A DNA stretch of 11,912 bases, from contig CAZOJF010000015.1 in NCBI GenBank assembly GCA_964580085.1, positions 1-11,912 on the forward strand, in the 5' to 3' direction. The position numbers and the translations under genes are program-made. Positions within the stretch are counted from its first letter, which is position 1. Every line of letters starts with the position of its first letter. Positions 7,109 through 11,912 of the stretch are shown in pieces. The notes beneath the pieces were generated by a model, which saw nothing but the letters and a program-made list of their open reading frames with translations, was not told the origin of the DNA and searched no databases. This DNA comes from CAYUWK01 sp964580085. Its GTDB lineage: Bacteria > Patescibacteriota > Minisyncoccia > Minisyncoccales > CG1-02-41-26.

Positions 7109-7588
7109 TTATTTATTCTTAACTTGTAGTTTCTTTAATGCCTTCATCGTAGCTTTAGCATTATTAATCTTATTTTTTGATCTTGATAAAATTTTAGAAG
7201 AAATATTTTTTATTCCAGCTAGATTACAAATTACCCTTACCGGGCCTCCAGCAATAATACCTTTCCCTTTTCTCTGAGGGCGAAGGAGGACAACAGATGC
7301 TTCAAACTTTGCTTGTATTTCATGAGGGATAGAATCTTCTATAAACGGAATTTCAAACATATTTTTCTTGGCCTTTTTTTCAGCTTTTTCCATTGCCTGG
7401 GCAACATCTTTCCCTTTGGCAACTCCCAAGCCAATCTTTCCTTTTTTATTACCCAAAATCATACAAGCTCTAAATCTCAATTTCTTGCCTCCGGATGTTA
7501 CTCTGGTAACTCTATCTAAAGATAATAGTTTTGAATCAAACTCTGATTTTATTTCTTTTTTATTATGTCTATTAAATTTACCTATCAT
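7109..7588 (-). CDS. rpsE: 30S ribosomal protein S5
   Basis: Small-subunit protein at the mRNA entry side, important for decoding accuracy. The double-stranded RNA-binding-like N-terminal domain includes LDRVTRVTSGGKKLRFRA (residues 24-41) and GNKKGKIGLGVAKGKD (46-61). The C-terminal domain carries RPQRKGKGIIAGGPVR and the closing KATMKALKKL. The length of 159 residues is standard. It starts 10 bases after rplR. An AAGGAGG lies 23 bases before the ATG but is best explained as the Gly-Gly codons of the L18 C-terminus. Confidence 0.98.
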   Translation of the reverse strand: MIGKFNRHNKKEIKSEFDSKLLSLDRVTRVTSGGKKLRFRACMILGNKKGKIGLGVAKGKDVAQAMEKAEKKAKKNMFEIPFIEDSIPHEIQAKFEASVVLLRPQRKGKGIIAGGPVRVICNLAGIKNISSKILSRSKNKINNAKATMKALKKLQVKNK

Positions 7589-7598
7589 TTTTTATATA

Positions 7599-7964
7599 TT
7601 AAAATTTAAGTCCTCCTTGCCTGGCCCCGTCAGCTAAGGCTTTAACCCTCCCATGATATTTATATCCACTCCTATCAAAAACAATATCTTTAATTCCTTT
7701 TTTAATAGATTCTTCGGCAATTTTCTGACCTACATGCCAAGCTAAAGCTTTTTTACCAGTTAGAGGACACTTTTCTTTTTTAATTTTATCAATTTTAAAA
7801 TCACTTAAACTCAAGATATTTTTTCTCTTTTCATCATTAATTAATTGAGCATATATATGTTGATTTGATCTAGAAACACAAAGTCGGGGCACTTTTGAAG
7901 TTCCTTTCATCCTGTTTTTAATACCTTTGTGTCTCCTTTTTCTTTTCTCTTGTTTTGTTAACAT
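7599..7964 (-). CDS. rplR: 50S ribosomal protein L18
   Basis: Binds 5S rRNA together with L5 and helps dock it onto the large subunit. The 121-residue protein has the arginine/lysine-rich N-terminus (KRKRRHKGIKNRMKG), the PRLCVSRSNQHIYAQLI strand-turn motif near residues 26-42, and the C-terminal FDRSGYKYHGRVKALADGAR typical of the family. It sits between rplF and rpsE in standard spc order, 11 bases after rplF. No Shine-Dalgarno precedes its ATG (TAAATAGTTT). Confidence 0.98.
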   Translation of the reverse strand: MLTKQEKRKRRHKGIKNRMKGTSKVPRLCVSRSNQHIYAQLINDEKRKNILSLSDFKIDKIKKEKCPLTGKKALAWHVGQKIAEESIKKGIKDIVFDRSGYKYHGRVKALADGARQGGLKF

Positions 7965-7975
7965 AAACTATTTAA

Positions 7976-8515
7976 TTAAGTAGTGGCAGCCTTCTTCCCT
8001 TCTTTTCTTCTGACTTTTTCTCCTACATATCTAATCCCCTTGCCTTTATATGGTTCGGGACGACGAACATTTCTTATCTTAGCCGCAATTGCTCCTACTT
8101 GTTGTTTATTAATCCCAGATATTGTAATTATATTTTTTTTAACTGAAATTTCTATGCCTTGCGGAATTTCTATCTCTTTTTTATCAGAAAAACCAACTTC
8201 TAAAATAAGTTTATCATTTTCAACAGAAGCCCGATAGCCAATGCCCACCAATTCAAGTTGTTTCTCAAATCCGTTGGTAACTCCCTCAACACAGTTAAAA
8301 AGAAGCGATCTAGTAAGCCCCCAAAGAGCTGAACTTTGTTTTGTTCTTTTTTTAGGTTTTAAGGATATTATTTTATCTTTCATCTCAATATCAATAATCC
8401 AAGGAATTTCATGAGATAGCTCTCCCTTAGGCCCTTTTATCATAACCTCTCTGTGGTCTATTTTTACCTCCACGTTTTCTGGTATTATTATATTTTTTTT
8501 ACCAATACGACTCAT
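7976..8515 (-). CDS. rplF: 50S ribosomal protein L6
   Basis: Large-subunit protein near the sarcin-ricin loop and the factor-binding site. The start is placed at 8515, giving MSRIGKKNIIIPENV, the usual L6 N-terminus, and 179 residues. A further upstream ATG at 8545 would add 10 unmatched residues and overlap rpsH. Family motifs are IKGPKGELS near residues 24-32, the LVGIGYRA turn, and the closing RRPEPYKGKGIRYVGEKVRRKEGKK, the strongest L6 signature. It lies 16 bases after rpsH. The ATG is preceded by TTTAATATT rather than a Shine-Dalgarno. Confidence 0.97.
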   Translation of the reverse strand: MSRIGKKNIIIPENVEVKIDHREVMIKGPKGELSHEIPWIIDIEMKDKIISLKPKKRTKQSSALWGLTRSLLFNCVEGVTNGFEKQLELVGIGYRASVENDKLILEVGFSDKKEIEIPQGIEISVKKNIITISGINKQQVGAIAAKIRNVRRPEPYKGKGIRYVGEKVRRKEGKKAATT

Positions 8516-8531
8516 AATATTAAATAATTGG

Positions 8532-8921
8532 TTACCAAATTTCACATAAGACTTCTCCGCCTAGCTTTTTTTCTCTAGCTTGTTTGTCTGTTATCAAGCC
8601 CTTGGAGCTAGAAATCACTAAGATCCCTGCCTTTCTTTTTATCTTCCCCAGATCTTTAAAATTACTATAGATTCTTTGTCCGGGCTTGGAAATTCTCTTC
8701 AATCCATTAATTATTCCTAATTTATTATCATAATTTAAAAACAATTTTAATATTTTATTATTTTTCTTTTTCTTTACTTCTAATTTTTTTATAATTTTTT
8801 GCTCTTCTAGAATTTTAGCAATTTCCTCTCTCAATTTAGAAAAAGGAATTTCAACTGCTTCGTGAGAAACAGCTTGAGCATTACGTATTCTAGTGAGCAT
8901 GTCTGCTATTGGATCTGTCAT
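8532..8921 (-). CDS. rpsH: 30S ribosomal protein S8
   Basis: Primary binder of the central domain of 16S rRNA; in Escherichia coli it also represses the spc operon. The protein opens with MTDPIADMLTRIRNA and closes with SSSKGLITDKQAREKKLGGEVLCEIW, both diagnostic, and its 129 residues match the family. It starts 4 bases after rpsZ. I do not see a convincing copy of the helix 21 mimic that S8 binds near the rplE start in E. coli, so the feedback mechanism here is open. Confidence 0.98.
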   Translation of the reverse strand: MTDPIADMLTRIRNAQAVSHEAVEIPFSKLREEIAKILEEQKIIKKLEVKKKKNNKILKLFLNYDNKLGIINGLKRISKPGQRIYSNFKDLGKIKRKAGILVISSSKGLITDKQAREKKLGGEVLCEIW

Positions 8922-8925
8922 AATT

Positions 8926-9111
8926 TTACCAAGATGATTTTTTTACGCCAGGAATTTCTCCTTTATTTGCTAATTCCCGAAAGCAAATTCTACATAACCC
9001 AAACTTTCTCATATACCCTCTCACTCGGCCACATCTAAAGCAACGTCTTACTATTCTGGTTTTAAATTTAGGCTCTCTTGCTGATTTAATAATTTGTGAT
9101 TTTTTAGCCAT
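8926..9111 (-). CDS. rpsZ: 30S ribosomal protein S14, zinc-binding type Z
   Basis: Small-subunit head protein, in the compact 61-residue zinc form. The zinc ligands are C24 and C27 (CFRC) and C40 and C43 (CRIC), with the RGYMRKFGL turn between them. The C-terminus GEIPGVKKSSW matches the family. It starts one base after the rplE stop and precedes rpsH, the normal spc position. The sequence before the ATG is purely A-rich (AACAAAATAAA). Many annotations use the symbol rpsN for this gene. Confidence 0.98.
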   Translation of the reverse strand: MAKKSQIIKSAREPKFKTRIVRRCFRCGRVRGYMRKFGLCRICFRELANKGEIPGVKKSSW

Positions 9112-9112
9112 T

Positions 9113-9673
9113 TTATTTTGTTTTCATTGGGAAACCAATTAATTTTAATAATTCTAATCCTTGCTCTTTGTTTTTGCTATTTGTTACTATAGTTATTTCT
9201 AAGCCAAAGATACTTTTTTCTCTTTCCGCAGATATCTCTGGGAAGGCAGTATGCTCTTTAAACCCTAAAGAAAGATTACCTCTCTGGTCAACAAATTTAG
9301 GATCAATCCCTCTAAAATCTCGTGTTCTAGGTAGAGTAAGAAAAATTAATCTTTCTATAAAGTCATACATTTTTTTGCCTCTTAGGGTTGCTACGGCTCC
9401 AACATACATTCCTTTTCTTAATTTAAAAGTAGCTATTGATTTTTTGGCTTTTTTCAAACAGGGCATTTGTCCAGTAATAACAGATAATTCTTTGAGAATA
9501 TGTTGTTCTATCTTTTCTCTATCTTTTCCATTCTTCCCAATAATTTTCTTGCCAAACCCAGAATTTACTACTATTTTTTCAATTCTAGGTACAGCCATAA
9601 TATTTTTATAGCCAAACTTTTTCATCATCTCCGGAACTACTTGTTTTTTATATTTTTCTAATAGTTTAATCAT
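9113..9673 (-). CDS. rplE: 50S ribosomal protein L5
   Basis: Binds 5S rRNA and touches the P-site tRNA elbow in the central protuberance. The start is set at 9673 (MIKLLEKYKKQVVPEM, 186 residues). This ATG overlaps the rplX TGA as ATGA and has a GGAG 7 bases upstream, one of the few clear Shine-Dalgarno sites in the window. An ATG at 9688 would add five unmatched residues. Family motifs include IEKIVVNSGFG, the ITGQMPCLKKAKKSIATFKLRKG block, and LPRTRDFRGI followed by GNLSLGFKEHTAFPEI. Confidence 0.98.
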   Translation of the reverse strand: MIKLLEKYKKQVVPEMMKKFGYKNIMAVPRIEKIVVNSGFGKKIIGKNGKDREKIEQHILKELSVITGQMPCLKKAKKSIATFKLRKGMYVGAVATLRGKKMYDFIERLIFLTLPRTRDFRGIDPKFVDQRGNLSLGFKEHTAFPEISAEREKSIFGLEITIVTNSKNKEQGLELLKLIGFPMKTK

Positions 9674-9978
9674 AATTCTGCTCCACATTTTTTACAAATT
9701 CTAACCTTTGCCTTGCCCTCTATTTTGCTATAACCAACCTTAACCGGTTTCCCACATTTTGGACAAATTAACTTTACATTAGATGTATAAATTGGAAAAG
9801 TAATTTCGACTGTTTGTCCTTTTTCTCCAGATTTTTTAGGTTTTTTATGGACTTTTTTTATATTAATATTTTCAACCAAAATTTGATTCTTTTTAGGTAA
9901 TCCTCTTAATACTTTTCCTTTTTTCCCTTTATCTTTTCCTCTAATTATTAAAACTTGATCGTTTTTTTGAATTTTCAT
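9670..9978 (-). CDS. rplX: 50S ribosomal protein L24
   Basis: Early assembly protein of the large subunit near the exit tunnel. The KOW motif is at the N-terminus (DQVLIIRGKDKGKKGKVLRG, residues 7-26), followed by VENINIKKVHKKP. The C-terminal region has paired cysteines C72/C75 (CPKC) and C95/C98 (CKKC), a zinc-ribbon-like arrangement found in many but not all bacterial L24 proteins; zinc binding is inferred. It starts 4 bases after rplN, just below a hairpin that covers the rplN 3' end, and its TGA stop overlaps the rplE ATG. Confidence 0.97.
   Translation of the reverse strand: MKIQKNDQVLIIRGKDKGKKGKVLRGLPKKNQILVENINIKKVHKKPKKSGEKGQTVEITFPIYTSNVKLICPKCGKPVKVGYSKIEGKAKVRICKKCGAEL
9681..9684 (-). 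promoter_or_regulatory. Shine-Dalgarno site of rplE
   Basis: The transcript reads GGAGCAGAATTATG: GGAG with a 7-base spacer to the rplE ATG at 9673. It lies inside the last codons of rplX. It decides the rplE start and stands out because nearly all other starts in the window lack such a motif. Confidence 0.7.
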
Positions 9979-9982
9979 AATA

Positions 9983-10351
9983 TTAAACTACTTCTTTAGC
10001 TAAAGTAGTTATTTTTTCATAACCCTTTTCTTTTAATTCTCTGGGGATTGGTCCTAATATTCTATTACCTTTTGGTAATTTAGAATCATTTATAATAACA
10101 CAGGCATTCTCGCTAAATCTAATATAAGAACCATCTTTTCTGCGGAAAGGACTTCTTTGTCTTACTATCACGGCTTTAACTATTTCATGTGTTTTAACTT
10201 GGCGTCTTGGTTCTGCTTTTTTAACTGCCGCTACTATAACATCTCCTAATCGGGCATAGCGTCTTTTAGAACCTCCTAAAACCTTAAAACACTGCACTAT
10301 TTTAGCACCTGTATTATCAGCTACTTTTAATATTGTCTGTGGTTGAATCAT
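9983..10351 (-). CDS. rplN: 50S ribosomal protein L14
   Basis: Large-subunit protein at the inter-subunit bridge next to L19 and the RsfS site. The 122-residue sequence is strongly conserved: MIQPQTILKVADNTGAK at the start, then GDVIVAAVKKAEPR, the VRQRSPFRRKDGSYIRFSEN block (near residues 68-87), and the ending PKGNRILGPIPRELKEKGY. Its ATG overlaps the rpsQ TGA as ATGA. The last codons form one arm of an inverted repeat facing rplX. Confidence 0.98.
   Translation of the reverse strand: MIQPQTILKVADNTGAKIVQCFKVLGGSKRRYARLGDVIVAAVKKAEPRRQVKTHEIVKAVIVRQRSPFRRKDGSYIRFSENACVIINDSKLPKGNRILGPIPRELKEKGYEKITTLAKEVV
9986..10010 (-). promoter_or_regulatory. Hairpin at the rplN end, before rplX
   Basis: A perfect 8-base inverted repeat, AACTACTT and AAGTAGTT, flanks a 9-base loop. 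It covers the last codons of rplN, and the downstream arm ends right at the rplN stop. The rplX ATG follows 7 bases after the stem, so a folded stem would press on the rplX initiation region and a ribosome finishing rplN would open it. A role in coupled translation is inferred; the stem has only three G-C pairs and may be chance. Confidence 0.35.
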
Positions 10352-10602
10352 TGTTTTTTTGTTTTAATAGTTTCCACAACTCTCCAATGTTTATCTTTGC
10401 TTTTCGGTTTACATTCTTGAATCATAACTTGATCTCCTATCTCCAGTTTAGATTCTTTAGCATCAGCTTTATACTTCTTTGAAACTTTATATCTTTTTTT
10501 ATACTTAGGATGTTCTTTAATCCGATCAATTTTAACCACAACCGTATCTTTCATTTTATTAGAAACAATTGTTCCTTTTAATCTTTTTTTAGGCATTTTC
10601 AT
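10348..10602 (-). CDS. rpsQ: 30S ribosomal protein S17
   Basis: OB-fold protein that binds the 5' domain of 16S rRNA. Diagnostic pieces are KRLKGTIVSNKMKDTVVVKI (residues 6-25), HPKYKKRYKVSKKYKAD (31-47) and the final GDQVMIQECKPKSKDKHWRVVE. At 84 residues it is typical. Two starts are possible: 10602 overlaps rpmC by 14 bases, and 10596 begins MPKKRLKG. A GAGG just upstream is 4 bases from the first and 10 from the second, so it does not decide between them. Its stop overlaps the rplN start as ATGA. Confidence 0.96.
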   Translation of the reverse strand: MKMPKKRLKGTIVSNKMKDTVVVKIDRIKEHPKYKKRYKVSKKYKADAKESKLEIGDQVMIQECKPKSKDKHWRVVETIKTKKQ

Positions 10603-10825
10603 TTGCCCTCTCGGGCTTATTTATTTTCTTACTTCTAGCAGTTAATATAGTCAAAACTCTAGCAATATCTTTTCTGGTTTCTCTAACTTCTCTTACATTT
10701 TTCAACTTACCAGCGGAAATATCAAACTTAGACTGACGAAGTTTTTCTTTTTTATCTGATAAAGTCTTATAAAGTTCTTTTTCTGATAAACGTAAGAAAT
10801 CTCTAATTTTTTCTTTTTGCTTCAT
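10589..10825 (-). CDS. rpmC: 50S ribosomal protein L29
   Basis: Small helical protein next to the peptide exit tunnel, a docking point for SRP and trigger factor together with L23. It is 78 residues long and matches L29 in DFLRLSEKELYKTLSDKKEKLRQSKFDISAGKLKNVREVRETRKDIARVLT, the two-helix hairpin (given by position: residues 9-58). A lysine-rich tail of about 20 residues follows. It begins 5 bases after rplP and overlaps the rpsQ start. Confidence 0.95.
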   Translation of the reverse strand: MKQKEKIRDFLRLSEKELYKTLSDKKEKLRQSKFDISAGKLKNVREVRETRKDIARVLTILTARSKKINKPERANENA

Positions 10826-10830
10826 ATTTT

Positions 10831-11235
10831 TTATTTCTTCAAAAACTTTGTTTTTACGGGAAGTTTATCCGAAGCTTTCCTAAAAATTTCCTTAGCTAAT
10901 TCTTCTTCAACCCCATCTAATTCAAAAATAATTTTGCCTGGCTTAATCGGAAAAACATAATGAGAGACTGAACCTTTACCTCCGCCCATAGGAACTTCAT
11001 CTCCTTTTGAAGTAACTGGCTTTGACGGAAAAATTCTAATCCAGAGTTTCCCTTTCTTCTTTAAATACCTAATAATAGCTCTCCGAGCTGCTTCAAGTTG
11101 AGCAGAAGTAATCCATTTGGCGGATACGGCTTTCAAACCAAAACTACCAAAAGAAAGTTCGGTCCCTCTTCTTTCTATCCCTTTCGATCTTCCCTTATGC
11201 CATTTTCGGTGCTTCATTTTTTTTGGTTCAAACAT
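10831..11235 (-). CDS. rplP: 50S ribosomal protein L16
   Basis: Large-subunit protein that helps position A-site tRNA. The start is taken at the ATG at 11235 (MFEPKKMKHRKWHKGR, 134 residues), which matches the family N-terminus; a TTG at 11244 would add three residues. Later motifs are LSFGSFGLKAV, ITSAQLEAARRAI and IFPSKPVTSKGDEVPMGGGKG. In that last block the usual RMGKGKG reads PMGGGKG, so the arginine corresponding to E. coli R81 is proline (residue 82). The gene starts 12 bases after rpsC; a GGAG at the end of rpsC is 26 bases away and too far to serve. Confidence 0.97.
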   Translation of the reverse strand: MFEPKKMKHRKWHKGRSKGIERRGTELSFGSFGLKAVSAKWITSAQLEAARRAIIRYLKKKGKLWIRIFPSKPVTSKGDEVPMGGGKGSVSHYVFPIKPGKIIFELDGVEEELAKEIFRKASDKLPVKTKFLKK

Positions 11236-11247
11236 ACTATTCAAGTT

Positions 11248-11895
11248 TTATTCAAATTTTTCTCCTTTATAAATCCAGACTTTAACTCCTATAGCTCCAT
11301 AAGTACAAAAAGCTGAACTGGTTCCATAGTCTATATCTGCTCTTATGGTATGTCTGGGCAGTTGACCTTGTTTTAACCATTCTGTTCTTGAAATTTCTAC
11401 TCCGTTTAACCTCCCGGAAACTTGTACTCTAGCTCCTTTAGCTTCTTTTTGCAACATAATTTTCCCTAGAGCCATTTTCAAGGCTCTTCTAAATCTGATT
11501 CTTCTTTTAATTTGTTGAGCTATCCATTGAGCGCAAATATTAGCCGATAACCAAGGGTTTTTAACTTCTTGGACTTCAATTTTTATTTCTGTTTTATCTT
11601 CTTTACTTTTTTTTAATTCTTCAATCAACGCCTTTTTTAATTTCTCTATCGCTTCCCCTCCTCTGCCGATAACTAAAGCTGGTCTTGAAGTTTTAATAAT
11701 AACTTTAATAACCGAACGCGATCTTTCAATTTCAACATTTTCTATACTCGCTTCTTTTAATTTTTCATTCAAAAATCTTCTGATTATAAAATCTTCTTTC
11801 AAATATTTAAATGGCTTTGGGCCATAAAAACCTCTAGACAGCCAGTCGGCCATTCTTCTTATTCTAAATGATTTTGGGTGAACTTTATGTGACAT
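11248..11895 (-). CDS. rpsC: 30S ribosomal protein S3
   Basis: Small-subunit protein at the mRNA entry channel. The opening MSHKVHPKSFRIR is typical. The KH domain is marked by LVIGRGGEAIEKLKKAL with GRGG at residues 77-80, and the C-terminal domain by GARVQVSGRLNGVEISRTEW and RADIDYGTSSAFCTYGAIGVKVWIYKGE. At 215 residues it lacks the extra C-terminal tail of longer bacterial forms. Only 17 bases of A+T-rich sequence remain upstream to the window edge, without a Shine-Dalgarno; rplV would be expected there in standard order but cannot be seen. Confidence 0.98.
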   Translation of the reverse strand: MSHKVHPKSFRIRRMADWLSRGFYGPKPFKYLKEDFIIRRFLNEKLKEASIENVEIERSRSVIKVIIKTSRPALVIGRGGEAIEKLKKALIEELKKSKEDKTEIKIEVQEVKNPWLSANICAQWIAQQIKRRIRFRRALKMALGKIMLQKEAKGARVQVSGRLNGVEISRTEWLKQGQLPRHTIRADIDYGTSSAFCTYGAIGVKVWIYKGEKFE

Positions 11896-11912
11896 AATAA
11901 CTTAATTAAAAT

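Noticed and set aside
7589..7620. AAGGAGG before rpsE as a ribosome binding site
   Set aside because: It is 23 bases from the ATG and coincides with the Gly-Gly codons at the L18 C-terminus, so it is too far to act.
8518..8530. TTGGTAACCAA palindrome between rpsH and rplF
   Set aside because: Only four pairs around a 3-base loop; too short to support a function.
9168..9611. 147-codon open frame on the plus strand
   Set aside because: It is antisense to rplE, has no family features, and its length is explained by the lysine-rich, stop-poor opposite strand. The same holds for the plus-strand open frames near 2333, 2687, 4453, 5986, 6343, 6735, 7313, 7368, 7983 and 11098.
9660..9700. S8 feedback site near the rplE start, as in E. 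coli
   Set aside because: I could not find a convincing helix 21-like fold around the rplX-rplE junction.
1..11912. Alternative genetic code (TGA read as glycine or tryptophan)
   Set aside because: TGA ends rplX, rplO, rpsQ and alaS exactly where the families end, and tryptophan is encoded by TGG.
11896..11912. Tail of an upstream rplV gene
   Set aside because: Only 17 A+T-rich bases are visible; a stop can be read in more than one frame, so nothing can be assigned.
1..11912. CRISPR array, insertion sequence, tRNA or rRNA
   Set aside because: The genes leave no room: all gaps are 16 bases or less except the 90-base map-galT gap, and no direct repeats or RNA-gene cloverleaf were seen.

Overview
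The window is a compact, A+T-rich bacterial chromosome segment (roughly one third G+C by eye) in which every gene lies on the minus strand, so it reads from high to low coordinates. The gene set and small proteins point to a reduced-genome bacterium of the Candidate Phyla Radiation (Patescibacteria). The main signs are an S10/spc ribosomal operon without rpmD (L30), a shortened alanyl-tRNA synthetase, a zinc-type S14, and lysine-rich proteins packed with gaps of 1-16 bases or short overlaps. TGA is used as an ordinary stop, so the Gracilibacteria/SR1 recoding is excluded. The exact phylum cannot be fixed from this window; a Parcubacteria-like member is a guess.

Region 1 (11895 down to about 3850) is one long transcription unit: rpsC, rplP, rpmC, rpsQ, rplN, rplX, rplE, rpsZ (S14), rpsH, rplF, rplR, rpsE, rplO, secY, adk, map. 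It follows the classical order of the second half of the S10 operon joined to spc, with rpmD missing between rpsE and rplO. It makes ribosomal proteins, the membrane translocation channel, a nucleotide kinase and the enzyme that removes initiator methionine. It ends after map at a hairpin plus T-run that looks like an intrinsic terminator. The genes that often follow map (infA, rpmJ, rpsM, rpsK, rpsD, rpoA, rplQ) are not here.

Region 2 (about 3843 down to 1) is a second unit: a galT-like HIT-family nucleotidyltransferase, tpiA, alaS, and the first 64 codons of a probable actin-fold ATPase of the FtsA/PilM type, cut by the window edge. An extended -10 promoter sits so close to the galT start that the mRNA would be leaderless or nearly so.

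I see no CRISPR array, mobile element, tRNA, rRNA or foreign island. The only non-coding stretch over 20 bases is the 90-base map-galT gap. The window is mostly ordinary housekeeping DNA and I find no new system. The points worth a second look are the AlaS that has lost two domains, the divergent adenylate kinase, the terminator/promoter junction with a leaderless start, the near absence of Shine-Dalgarno sequences, and a hairpin at the rplN-rplX junction.
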